Assembly (NCBI RefSeq): GCF_020662265.1
Contig: NZ_VEWM01000070.1
Coordinates: 62,001 to 126,000 of the forward strand
Length of the DNA stretch: 64,000 nt
Origin: Psychrobacter sp. I-STPA6b
GTDB taxonomy: Bacteria > Pseudomonadota > Gammaproteobacteria > Pseudomonadales > Moraxellaceae
Direction of reading: 5' to 3'
Shown here: one piece after another, positions 8,481-17,517 of the stretch
Layout: the number at the start of each line of letters is the position of its first letter
How positions within the stretch are numbered: position 1 is the first letter of the stretch
The notes under the pieces: model-generated
What the model was told of the DNA's origin: nothing
Database searches by the model: none
The model's input: the letters and a program-made list of their open reading frames with translations, nothing else
Position numbers and translations under genes: made by a program

Positions 8481-10208
8481 TTAATGATGTGATGAATGTT
8501 GATAAACATCTGCCAACAAGCTACGAGCATGCTCACGAGTGACTTCAGTGATATGCACACCACCCGACATACGTGCTAACTCATCGACTTGTGCATCACC
8601 TGTTAAAATAGTAAGCTGACTACTGGTCTGAGTATCATGATGCTTTTGTACCAAAATATGCTGATGTGCCTGTGAAGCGACCTGTGCCTGATGGGTAATG
8701 GCTAATAACTGCCGTTGTCCACCAAGTTGCCTGAGCAGTTCACCGACCACTTGAGCCGTACCACCACTAATGCCCACATCAACCTCATCAAATACCAACA
8801 TCGGCTCACTCACCACTGTGGGTACATGCTCTGACGAAGCATTAGAGGCATCAGTTGCCACTAAAACCTGCATCACCAATGCCATACGTGACAGCTCACC
8901 ACCTGATGCAACCTTATACAATGGCTGAGCAGGCATACCAACATTGGCACTAAACATCAGCTCAATATCATACATACCCTGTGCATTAAACTGTGCTTGT
9001 TCTTTTTTATGAAACTCAAACTCACACTGTGCATTTGGCAATGCCAATGGCTGAAGTCCTGCCACTAACTGCTGGCTAATCTTTGATGCTACCGCCATAC
9101 GTGCCGTATTTAATGCCTCTGCCGTACTTAAATACTCTTGCCAAGCTGACTGCACTTGCTCTGCCAATACATCACTACTGGGCTGACTGTGTAATGAATC
9201 CAGCTCTTCTTGCCACTGCTCCGCCTCTTCTACTAATACTGATACTGGCAAACCATGCTGACGAGATAAACGATGACCTAAGCTAATCAACCCATTGAGC
9301 ATATCTAGGCGCTCAGGGTTGGGTAACTGTTGCTCAGCATAATCTGCCAAAGCCACAGTCGCCTCACTAATCTGCTGTTGTGCCAAATATAGCTGTTCTG
9401 ATGCCTGAGCAAACGTCTGACTGACACTACTTTGTGAGTCACATATCTTTATTGCACGTCCTAACAACCCCATCACATCAAACGCATCCCCATCACCTGC
9501 TTCATTTTCTAGCAGATATAATGCTTGACTTGCCTCTTGCATCAGGCTTTCAAGATTTGCCATTTCCTCATGCTCTGCTTCAATTTGGGCATAATCAGTT
9601 TCTAATAATGGTGCAATCTCAGCTAACTGATTCTCAAGCAAGCGTATTCTATCTTGACGTTGACTTTCTGCCTGCTTACGTTGCGTTGCCTCACGTTGTA
9701 ATGATTGATACTGGCGGTATTGCTCTGCCATTTTTTCTGCCTGATGTGTCAATCCAGCCATTTTATCTAGCCATTCCACCACAAACTGAGGCTTTAATAA
9801 TGCCTGCTGAGCATGCTGGCTATGAATATGTACCAAACACCGACCCAACTCTTTTAATTCAGACAAACTAATTGGAACACCGTTAAGCCAAGCCTTAGAG
9901 CGCCCCTGTGCACTAATCTGACGGCGAATTAACACCCCATCATCTGCCACAAACTCACGCTCATTTTCTTGAAACCAAGTTTGAATCGCAGGTGAACTTA
10001 CCTCAAACTGAGCATAAATCTCTGCATTTGCTTGACCATGTCGTACCATACTACTATCTGTCCGACCACCCACACACAGTGCCAGTGCGTCTAACAATAA
10101 GGACTTACCTGCCCCTGTCTCACCTGTAATTACATTAAACCCCGAACAAAAATTCAACTCATGATGCTCAATAAGAGCAAAGTTTTGCAAGGTCAATGAT
10201 GTCAACAT
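8481..10208 (-). CDS. recN: DNA repair protein RecN
   Basis: RecN is an SMC-like ATPase that acts in double-strand break repair. The 575-residue protein begins MLTSLTLQNFALIEHHEL and has Walker A GETGAGKS at residues 29-36, a long coiled-coil-forming middle rich in Gln, Glu and Ala (about 150-380), then the ABC signature VASGGELSRMALVMQVL and Walker B LVFDEVDVGISGG, followed by LLAITHQAQVASQA. Length agrees with the family. It is the first gene of the minus-strand run. A 16-base perfect palindrome lies in its leader (10238-10253). Confidence 0.97.
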   Translation of the reverse strand: MLTSLTLQNFALIEHHELNFCSGFNVITGETGAGKSLLLDALALCVGGRTDSSMVRHGQANAEIYAQFEVSSPAIQTWFQENEREFVADDGVLIRRQISAQGRSKAWLNGVPISLSELKELGRCLVHIHSQHAQQALLKPQFVVEWLDKMAGLTHQAEKMAEQYRQYQSLQREATQRKQAESQRQDRIRLLENQLAEIAPLLETDYAQIEAEHEEMANLESLMQEASQALYLLENEAGDGDAFDVMGLLGRAIKICDSQSSVSQTFAQASEQLYLAQQQISEATVALADYAEQQLPNPERLDMLNGLISLGHRLSRQHGLPVSVLVEEAEQWQEELDSLHSQPSSDVLAEQVQSAWQEYLSTAEALNTARMAVASKISQQLVAGLQPLALPNAQCEFEFHKKEQAQFNAQGMYDIELMFSANVGMPAQPLYKVASGGELSRMALVMQVLVATDASNASSEHVPTVVSEPMLVFDEVDVGISGGTAQVVGELLRQLGGQRQLLAITHQAQVASQAHQHILVQKHHDTQTSSQLTILTGDAQVDELARMSGGVHITEVTREHARSLLADVYQHSSHH

Positions 10209-10739
10209 GATAAACTTCTCAACTTAATAAACGGTAACCTTATTATTATAAGGAATAAACGATAATAAATAATAAAAACTAAACCTAATAGTGAGTAAAA
10301 TTCCAGTAAGAGGGCGAAATTTTAGGTCATAATATGGTAGCATTATCACTCTATCATCGGTGTTATTAAATACTACCAACCAATTGTGTTAAATACCAAA
10401 CCACAATAACGACCGTGATACATAAAACATGGTAAAACTATAAAGTTATACAATATCCAGCTTCTATCACATATAGAAATAGAAGGTTTTGGGTTTATTT
10501 GAGATAGTGTTAGGTTTAAAGATATAGTAAGTTAGACATATGCAAGTGTGTACCATAGCCGATTCAAGCTCATTTGACCACAGTTTTTATCAACTTGCTT
10601 TATGCCTTTTATACTGTCAATTATGACAGCCTAACACCATTTAAATTTGTGATTAAATCGACATATTGACACAATACTTGCTGTATCCATAGAGAGACAG
10701 TACCCTATATCATAATCATAGCAAAAAAAGGATGTCACC
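10209..10739. other. Divergent intergenic region recN / ppnP
   Basis: This 531-base region between divergent genes has no coding-like ORF. It contains the palindrome CCTTATTATTATAAGG at 10238-10253, about 30 bases upstream of recN, a possible operator or simply an AT-rich hairpin. The rest is AT-rich without recognisable RNA structure. Confidence 0.55.
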
Positions 10740-11075
10740 ATGCCATCGACAACATTTGACCATGTTTCTGTCGTAAAAAATGCAACCATTACCTATGATG
10801 GCCGTTGTAGTAGCCATACTCTGTTATTTGGAGACGGACGCAAAAAAATGCTCGGTGTTATTTTGCCCTGTGACGAAACCGTACCTGAGTATGACTTTCA
10901 AACACATACCTCAGAGCGCATGGAAATTATAAGTGGTGATTGTGAAGTCAAAATAGCGGGTGAAGATAACTTTACCTATTACCGAGCAGGACAAGCCTTT
11001 ATGGTTGCTGGTAATAGCAGTTTTACTCTACGTACAGAACAGATTGTACAATATATCTGCCACTTAGAAGGATAA
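10740..11075 (+). CDS. ppnP: Pyrimidine/purine nucleoside phosphorylase (PpnP)
   Basis: This 111-residue single-domain cupin matches the former DUF1255/YaiE family, shown in E. coli to phosphorylate nucleosides to bases plus ribose 1-phosphate. Landmarks are SHTLLFGDGRKKMLGVILP, ETVPEYDFQTHTSERMEIISG (His and Glu of the cupin site) and the C-terminal YRAGQAFMVAGNSSFTLRT, ending YICHLEG. A good Shine-Dalgarno (AAAGGA) precedes the ATG. rlmB starts 8 bases after its stop, so the two form an operon. Confidence 0.93.
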   Translation: MPSTTFDHVSVVKNATITYDGRCSSHTLLFGDGRKKMLGVILPCDETVPEYDFQTHTSERMEIISGDCEVKIAGEDNFTYYRAGQAFMVAGNSSFTLRTEQIVQYICHLEG

Positions 11076-11083
11076 GCAATATT

Positions 11084-11857
11084 ATGGCAAAGCCGACCTA
11101 TTTTTATGGTATTCATGCTGTCATCGCTTTATTGCAACATCGTCCAACAGATGCCCGTGCTTTATTCTTACAACACAATCATGACGGTAACCAAAAACAA
11201 GACAGCCAAATTCAGCATATTATTGAATTGGCAACTCAAATGGGTATCAGCATTCAATATGCTCAAAAAGACAAACTCACTGCACTCTGCCACAGTCCAC
11301 AGCATCAAGGGGTTGTCATACATGCCAAAGCCCAAAACTTTGCTGAAGAAAGTATTTTAGATGAGCTGGCTCAACGTCCAGACTGTTTGCTACTGATATT
11401 AGACCAAGTAACGGATGCTCATAACTTGGGTGCATGTCTACGTACCGCTGTTGCCATGGGAGTAGATGCCGTCATCTGTCCAAAACACCATTCTGCCAGC
11501 TTAACACCAACAGTTGCCAAAGTATCTGTTGGTGCAATGGAAATTATGCCTGTGATTGCTGTCACAAATCTTGCCCGTTGCATTGATCATCTAAAACAAG
11601 CTGGGGTTTTTGTTTTTGGTACCGCATTAGATAAGACAGCCAAACCACTAGCAAGCTGTAACTTCCAAGGAAAAGTAGCACTTATCATGGGCTCTGAAGG
11701 GGAAGGTATGCGCCGTCTAACAGCCGAAAAATGTGATGAGTTGGTATATATTCCCATGACTGGCAATCATAGTGGCAACTTACAAAGCCTAAATGTAAGT
11801 GTTGCAACTGGTATGGCTTTATACGAAATCAGCCGACAACGCTCTCATACAGCATAA
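11084..11857 (+). CDS. rlmB: 23S rRNA (guanosine-2251-2'-O)-methyltransferase RlmB
   Basis: This SPOUT-family methyltransferase modifies G2251 in the P-loop of 23S rRNA. The N-terminal substrate-binding domain (about 1-95) starts YFYGIHAVIALLQHRP. The catalytic SPOUT domain has DQVTDAHNLGACLRTA, then LIMGSEGEGMRRLT and the knotted C-terminal motif IPMTGNHSGNLQSLNVSVAT. The length of 257 residues is normal (about 245). It is the second gene of the ppnP-rlmB pair. Confidence 0.96.
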   Translation: MAKPTYFYGIHAVIALLQHRPTDARALFLQHNHDGNQKQDSQIQHIIELATQMGISIQYAQKDKLTALCHSPQHQGVVIHAKAQNFAEESILDELAQRPDCLLLILDQVTDAHNLGACLRTAVAMGVDAVICPKHHSASLTPTVAKVSVGAMEIMPVIAVTNLARCIDHLKQAGVFVFGTALDKTAKPLASCNFQGKVALIMGSEGEGMRRLTAEKCDELVYIPMTGNHSGNLQSLNVSVATGMALYEISRQRSHTA

Positions 11858-11931
11858 TCCATAATGTAACATAATGATTTACCATGTGATTATTGACTTA
11901 AACAGAGAGTTTAGTAACCACAAGACAAAAA

Positions 11932-11965
11932 AATGATTAACAAGCATAAAACCCTGTTAATCATT
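11932..11965 (-). terminator. Terminator between convergent rlmB and coaE
   Basis: Inverted repeat AATGATTAAC / GTTAATCATT with a 14-base loop. On the minus strand the stem runs directly into seven Ts, so it fits best as the end of coaE. It may also slow transcription from rlmB. Confidence 0.7.
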
Positions 11966-12003
11966 TAACACAAATCTGTTAACCACAATAAATATCAAGA
12001 TGT

Positions 12004-12705
12004 CTACATAAAGCTTTTTATTGAGTAAATCGTATCTGCCATCTCTAAATACTTTGCATGTAATGGCTGTAATTGAGCATATAACTGCTCTAAATCACCA
12101 TCATTTACCACCACATCGTCGGCTTGCTCTACCCTATCTTGACGAGATAACTGATTATCCATGATGGCCTCTATTTTCTGCACATCCTGCCCATCACGGC
12201 TACTTGCTCTTGCAATCTGCAAAGACTCTGGAGCATCAACAACTAAAATACGATGACAAAGATTAGCAAGTCCTGCTTCTGTTCCTTCTAGTAGTAAAGG
12301 AGCAGACAAGATTACATAAGTTGAAGTTGCCTGTGCTAGCTGTTTTTTTGCTTCCAACCGAATGGCTGGATGAGTAATACTCTCAAGTGTTATTAAGGCA
12401 TCAGGACAAGAAAACACATGCTGTCTAACAGCCCGTCTATCCATCTCACCTTCATCTGTTAACACCCAGTCACCAAACTTACGTACCAATTTAGATAACG
12501 TTCGACTACCTTTTTTCATGATTTGGTGTGCAATTACATCAGCATCTATCACAGTAATCTGCTGTTGTTCAAACCACTGTGTGACAACTGACTTACCACT
12601 ACCAATACCACCTGTCACACCCACAACCAAACGACTTTGTAATGGACTATTAAAGACTTGTGGCGCTTCATTCCTTGTTACATCTGTTAAACTATGCATA
12701 TTCAT
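12004..12705 (-). CDS. coaE: Dephospho-CoA kinase
   Basis: CoaE catalyses the last step of coenzyme A synthesis, phosphorylating the 3'-OH of dephospho-CoA. The P-loop VGVTGGIGSGKS is at residues 28-39, followed by VIDADVIAHQI, the lid-type RRAVRQHVFSCPDAL and SAPLLLEG segments, and SRDGQDVQKIEAIMDNQLSRQ. An N-terminal tail of about 25 residues precedes the family start. Its own ATG has no strong Shine-Dalgarno, so a slightly internal start is possible. It follows pilB-pilC-pilD, the usual order in Pseudomonas and Acinetobacter. Confidence 0.95.
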   Translation of the reverse strand: MNMHSLTDVTRNEAPQVFNSPLQSRLVVGVTGGIGSGKSVVTQWFEQQQITVIDADVIAHQIMKKGSRTLSKLVRKFGDWVLTDEGEMDRRAVRQHVFSCPDALITLESITHPAIRLEAKKQLAQATSTYVILSAPLLLEGTEAGLANLCHRILVVDAPESLQIARASSRDGQDVQKIEAIMDNQLSRQDRVEQADDVVVNDGDLEQLYAQLQPLHAKYLEMADTIYSIKSFM

Positions 12706-12780
12706 ACTTGGTTATTGTTACAGAGTATAAAGTGTATTATTACAGATAGATGAATGCAAATACTAGAACTCACCATTTCT

Positions 12781-12839
12781 CTAAATGAGAGCTTTTGATA
12801 CAGTTAGTTTTCCACAAACTGCAAGTCTCTCTTATTTAG
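12781..12839. other. Imperfect inverted repeat between pilD and coaE
   Basis: CTAAATGAGAG at the left pairs imperfectly with CTCTCTTATTTAG at the right. A smaller hairpin AGTTT/AAACT is nested in between. It could attenuate transcription from pilD into coaE on the minus strand. No clean T run follows, so a terminator is not claimed. Confidence 0.35.
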
Positions 12840-12856
12840 TTTATCTCACAACCCCA

Positions 12857-13759
12857 CTAAAGCTGAGCATAACCTAAATACCAATCCATAATACGCTGTC
12901 CATATAACAGCGCTACCATACCAGCAATAGCAATATAAGGACCAAAAGCAAAGGGACGACTTTCACCATGTTTTCTCATAAGAAAAACACCCACAACTGC
13001 CCCCAATAAAGAAGAGAAAAGAATAATAAAAGGTAGCATCATCGGGCCCATCCATGCACCCAATACCGCCAATAACTTAAAATCTCCTTGCCCCATACCT
13101 TGTTTTTTAGTCAATAAGTAAAAGAGTTGTACTACCACCCACAACACTAAAAAACCAAGCAATAAGCCCCAAATAGATTGTGACGGTGAAACAAACCAGC
13201 TTTGAGAATTGACGGCCAATCCCAAACCTGCCAAGGGAAAAGTCAAGCGGTCAGGTAGTAACTGTGTATCAAAATCAATACCTGTTAAAGCAATAAGTGT
13301 CCACACTAACACTAACGCAGATAGTCCTTGTACTGTAACACCAAATTGATAAATCACCACTACTGTCAGTAGTGCTGTTATTAACTCAACCAATGGATAA
13401 CGAAAGCTGATTGGCTCTGCACAACCAGAACAACGTCCTTTTAATAATACCCAACTAACTACTGGGATATTTTCATACCAACGAATTTTATGCTGACACT
13501 GTGGACAACGAGATGCCGGTCGACTTAAGGTCATTGGTATATCTTGTGCAATACTGTCTGCAATGGGCTTGATCTGTGCTTCAGTGATATCTTCTTGTTC
13601 TTTTAAAATGTCTACAGAGGCCTGACGCCACTCTTGTATCATCATCTGTGGCATACGATAAATCACCACATTTAAAAAGCTACCCACACACAGCCCTAAC
13701 ACTGCAAATAACACCCATGCAACCATTGGACTATCTTGTAATACTTGCCAAAACTGCAT
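12857..13759 (-). CDS. pilD: Type IV prepilin peptidase / N-methyltransferase PilD
   Basis: PilD cleaves prepilin leaders and methylates the new N-terminus in the inner membrane. The cytoplasmic methyltransferase domain has the four zinc-binding cysteines Cys85, Cys88, Cys110 and Cys113. The two aspartates of the protease site are Asp162 in LTGIDFDTQLLPD and Asp226 in GQGDFK. About eight transmembrane helices are visible. The 300-residue length is normal to slightly long, with an insertion at residues 45-75. It is 8 bases downstream of pilC on the same strand. Confidence 0.96.
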   Translation of the reverse strand: MQFWQVLQDSPMVAWVLFAVLGLCVGSFLNVVIYRMPQMMIQEWRQASVDILKEQEDITEAQIKPIADSIAQDIPMTLSRPASRCPQCQHKIRWYENIPVVSWVLLKGRCSGCAEPISFRYPLVELITALLTVVVIYQFGVTVQGLSALVLVWTLIALTGIDFDTQLLPDRLTFPLAGLGLAVNSQSWFVSPSQSIWGLLLGFLVLWVVVQLFYLLTKKQGMGQGDFKLLAVLGAWMGPMMLPFIILFSSLLGAVVGVFLMRKHGESRPFAFGPYIAIAGMVALLYGQRIMDWYLGYAQL

Positions 13760-13767
13760 AAGTTTCC

Positions 13768-14991
13768 TTAACCTACTACTGCACCCATTTGGAAGATTGG
13801 CAAATACATAGCAACGACCAAGCCACCAACTAGTACACCAAGTACAGCCATGATTAGTGGCTCCATCAAACTGGTTAGTCCATCGACGGCATTATCCACT
13901 TCATTTTCATAGTAGGTCGCCACTTTATCCAGCATCTCTTCTAAACTACCTGACTCTTCACCAATACCAACCATTTGAATTGCTAGACTTGGAAATAGAT
14001 TGGTGGTACGCATAGCAAACTGTAATTGCTGACCTGTGGCCACATCTTCCTTCACTTGTTGAGTAGCATTATAAAACACCACATTATTGGTAGCACCTGC
14101 CGTTGAATCTAAAGCATCAATCAATGGTACACCAGCAGCAAAAGTGGTAGATAAGGTACGTGAAAAACGGGCTATAATCGCTTGATATGCAATATTACCA
14201 AAAATAGGTAGTTTGAGTGTTATGTGATCTAAAAAATTACGAAATTTTTTGCTGCGTTTTTTTGCCTCACTAAAAGCAATAATAAATAATCCTATACCTA
14301 AAATTAATACAAACCACCAATCTTTCATCCATTCAGACATATTCACAACCATCTGAGTAAAAGCTGGTAACTCTGCACCAAAAGATGAAAACAGGTCAGC
14401 AAAAACAGGGACTACCTTAAGTAATAGAATAATAGTAACAATAATTGCTACCACAATCACAGCTATCGGATATTTTAAAGCTTTTTTAATCTTTGCTTTT
14501 AATAGCTCACTTTTTTCCTTATAAGTCGCTACCCGCTCTAACATGGTTTCTAAAGCACCTGATTGTTCACCAGACTCAACTAGAGAACAAAACAGGTCAT
14601 CAAAATAACGAGGATGTTTCCGCAATGCTGACGCAAAGGTACTACCAGACTCAATTTCTGTTTTAATTTTTAAAACCAGCTCCTTCATACTAGGGTTGTC
14701 TAAAGAGTCTGCCACAATCTCAAAAGACTGTGTTAAAGGTACACCAGCTTTCATCATCGTTGCTAACTGCCGTACAAAAATAGCAATATCAAGTGCCTTA
14801 ATTTTCTTTTTCATGGTAAACAAGGGCTTCGGCTTTTTCTTAATAGAACGTACCGTTATCCCCTGTTTTCGCAACTGAGCTTTTGCCAACTCAAGACTGC
14901 GACTGGTTGTTTCACCTTTTACCTTTTGCCCACGACGATTGGTGCCATCATAGACAAAATCTACCAGCATATCAGTTGCGACTTTCGCCAT
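13768..14991 (-). CDS. pilC: Type IV pilus inner-membrane platform protein PilC
   Basis: This 407-residue T2SSF-family protein has two repeats of the cytoplasmic domain (about 60-190 and 265-390), each with the family element: VRQLATMMKAGVPLTQSFE and FSRTLSTTFAAGVPLIDALD, and SGEQSGALETMLERVATYKE and GEESGSLEEMLDKVATYYE. Three membrane helices anchor it. PilC connects the PilB/PilT motors to the pilus base. pilB is 113 bases upstream and pilD immediately downstream, forming a standard pilB-C-D operon. Confidence 0.97.
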   Translation of the reverse strand: MAKVATDMLVDFVYDGTNRRGQKVKGETTSRSLELAKAQLRKQGITVRSIKKKPKPLFTMKKKIKALDIAIFVRQLATMMKAGVPLTQSFEIVADSLDNPSMKELVLKIKTEIESGSTFASALRKHPRYFDDLFCSLVESGEQSGALETMLERVATYKEKSELLKAKIKKALKYPIAVIVVAIIVTIILLLKVVPVFADLFSSFGAELPAFTQMVVNMSEWMKDWWFVLILGIGLFIIAFSEAKKRSKKFRNFLDHITLKLPIFGNIAYQAIIARFSRTLSTTFAAGVPLIDALDSTAGATNNVVFYNATQQVKEDVATGQQLQFAMRTTNLFPSLAIQMVGIGEESGSLEEMLDKVATYYENEVDNAVDGLTSLMEPLIMAVLGVLVGGLVVAMYLPIFQMGAVVG

Positions 14992-15104
14992 GTTGTTATC
15001 CTCTATTTTTCATTTTTCTACTATTGTTAAAAAATCATTAGCTATTTCAATCATACTGCTAAATATACAGCTAAAATACAAGGCTATATAACGACAGTCT
15101 CTCT

Positions 15105-16814
15105 TTATTCAGATGTCACCCGATACATCTCTTGAATACTGGTCAAGCCTTGCAATACTTTCATAATACCTGAGCGTCGTAGATCTCGAAAACCATTTTT
15201 AACGGCAGCATCTTTAATTTCAATCGCATTACCATCTTCCATAATAATACGTGAAATATCTTCATTGATTTTCATCACTTCATAAACACCCACACGTCCT
15301 TTATAACCTTCACGACATTCTGAACAGCCAACAGGCTCATAAATAACATTATCAGGATTTGCCAAATCTTCCTCTGTAAACCCTATTTCCAATAAGCTTT
15401 GTTTAGGCACAGAGGTGGGTTTGCGACAGTTTTTACATAGTCGACGTGCCAAACGTTGGGCAATAACTAAGTTAACAGAGGTCGCAATATTAAATGAAGC
15501 GACCCCCATATTGCGTAAACGAGTCAATGTTTCTGGAGCTGAGTTAGTATGCAATGTGGATAAAACCATATGCCCAGTCTGTGCAGCTTTAATCGCAATT
15601 TCTGCCGTTTCTAGGTCTCGAATCTCACCCACCATAACAATATCAGGATCTTGACGTAAAAAAGATTTAAGTGCACTGGCAAAAGTTAAACCCACTTTAG
15701 GGTTAACATTCACCTGATTAATCCCTTCTAAATTAATCTCAACCGGATCTTCTGCAGTTGAAATATTGGTCTCAACGGTATTAAGGATATTGAGCCCCGT
15801 ATACAAAGAAACAGTTTTACCAGAACCCGTTGGACCTGTAATTAATAACATACCTTGAGGCTTATGCAATGCTTCTAAAAACATCTCTTTTTGATCTGGC
15901 TCATAACCAAGTGCATCAATACCCAGCATCGCAGAGGATGGATCTAAAATACGTAAAACAATTTTTTCACCAAATAATGTAGGCAGAGAGTTGACACGAA
16001 AGTCAATCGCCTTGCTTTTAGAGACTTTCAACTTAATGCGTCCATCTTGTGGAATACGACGTTCAGAGATATCCATTTGTGACATCACTTTCAATCTGGC
16101 AGCAATTTTATTTGCCAACTGTACAGGTGGAGATGCCATTTTTTGCATCACTCCATCGATACGAAATCGTACACGATAAGACTTCTCGTAAGGCTCAAAG
16201 TGTAAGTCTGATGCCCCCATACGAATTGCATCAACCAGCATTTTATTCACAAACTTAACAACAGGCGCTTCTTCAGCACCAGAAGTAGCATCAGTCGCTG
16301 AGTTATCTTCCCCTGACTCAACCCCGACATTTAAATCACCATCATCAAAATCATCAAAATCATTCATCGAATCAGTCAATGAGGTTTCAATATATTTTCG
16401 AAGCTTCTGCTCTTCAACCACAACGGTTTGTACAGACAATCGTGAGTTAAACTGAATGGCATCAATCGCATCCAATCGAGAAGGGTCACTCATTGCTACA
16501 AATAAGCGCTGTCCTCTTTTAAAAATAGGTAATGCCTGATATTTACGAATAATTTTATCATCAACCAAATCACTAGGAATCATACTGCGATTTAATTGAT
16601 CAATATCAAATAATGGATCACCAAATTCTCGGGAAACAATCCATGCTAATCGGTCAGATGTGACCAATTTTTGCTCAACCAAATAAGAAACCAAGCTAAT
16701 TTGCTGTTTCTGTGCCTCTGCTAGGGCTTTTTTCATCACATCGTCAGTAATCAAACCTTCTTGAACCAAACGATGTGCCAAACCACCAAAGCTTATTGGG
16801 GCAGACATGGTCAC
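15105..16814 (-). CDS. pilB: Type IV pilus assembly ATPase PilB
   Basis: PilB is the hexameric motor that drives pilus extension. The 569-residue protein has the N-terminal MshEN domain (about 1-150), then the ATPase core with Walker A GPTGSGKT, the aspartate-box region EDPVEINLEGINQV, Walker B-like DPDIVMVGEIRDLETAEIA and His box TGHMVLSTLHTNSAPET. Four cysteines (CKNC and CSEC) form the zinc site typical of PilB and GspE. The first ATG (16814) is followed two codons later by another (16808), and either could be used. Type IV pili in this family underlie twitching and natural transformation. Confidence 0.97.
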   Translation of the reverse strand: MTMSAPISFGGLAHRLVQEGLITDDVMKKALAEAQKQQISLVSYLVEQKLVTSDRLAWIVSREFGDPLFDIDQLNRSMIPSDLVDDKIIRKYQALPIFKRGQRLFVAMSDPSRLDAIDAIQFNSRLSVQTVVVEEQKLRKYIETSLTDSMNDFDDFDDGDLNVGVESGEDNSATDATSGAEEAPVVKFVNKMLVDAIRMGASDLHFEPYEKSYRVRFRIDGVMQKMASPPVQLANKIAARLKVMSQMDISERRIPQDGRIKLKVSKSKAIDFRVNSLPTLFGEKIVLRILDPSSAMLGIDALGYEPDQKEMFLEALHKPQGMLLITGPTGSGKTVSLYTGLNILNTVETNISTAEDPVEINLEGINQVNVNPKVGLTFASALKSFLRQDPDIVMVGEIRDLETAEIAIKAAQTGHMVLSTLHTNSAPETLTRLRNMGVASFNIATSVNLVIAQRLARRLCKNCRKPTSVPKQSLLEIGFTEEDLANPDNVIYEPVGCSECREGYKGRVGVYEVMKINEDISRIIMEDGNAIEIKDAAVKNGFRDLRRSGIMKVLQGLTSIQEMYRVTSE

Positions 16815-17517
16815 TCCTTACCAATAGTAGTAAGCATTAGAAATATTAAAACACTATCGTCCAATAAAACCATCTAAATTCACCAATAACCTTATTCTTT
16901 AGATATCTTGTTAGACTAACAAAGGCTTCATATCACTTTATGAGCTTACTGATTTTAATTTATTATCATATCAATTAGTTTATTATGATATTCATCTACC
17001 AAAAGTAAATGATACCTGCCAATTAAAGTTGCTTTTATAAACTGAATACTAAATTCAATATGAAATTTATCCAATTGCTAAAATTATACAAGATTAGTGC
17101 GCTAGCGTATAGATTTATACTGATTTTAATAACTACTTTGTATCTAGGTCAAAAGAGAATAGGCATGGTATGTATTTATTGTCACCCATATCCATACAAA
17201 CAATTCAAAATAACAGCTTGCTATTCAATCATTTGACCACAAGTCATTGAAGCATAATCATTCAACCTTTTCCATAATTCTCTGCAAATATATGACTGAC
17301 TTGTCTTAGAAAACAGATAAAGGCCCTGAGATATCAGCACTACTTACCCATGAATGCTACCCTATACCAAATTTAGTATTTAAAAACATAGTTTACGACT
17401 GTAAACTGATGTTTTTTTCATAAAGTCATGCTAATATGACAAGCCAGATACTAAGGATAGTCGATTAACTATTTTGCTCTGTTATTCATCATATTCATTT
17501 TCACTAAGAAGGTCTTT
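16815..17517. other. Divergent intergenic region pilB / fabF-type gene
   Basis: At 703 bases this is the longest gap in the window. It is AT-rich, has no coding-like ORF and shows no tRNA or recognisable structured RNA. It must hold the promoters of the pilB operon (minus) and of the synthase gene (plus). Confidence 0.55.

Noticed and set aside
9434..9871. 145-codon plus-strand ORF inside recN
   Set aside because: Antisense to the conserved RecN coiled-coil, and no ribosome-binding site or family match.
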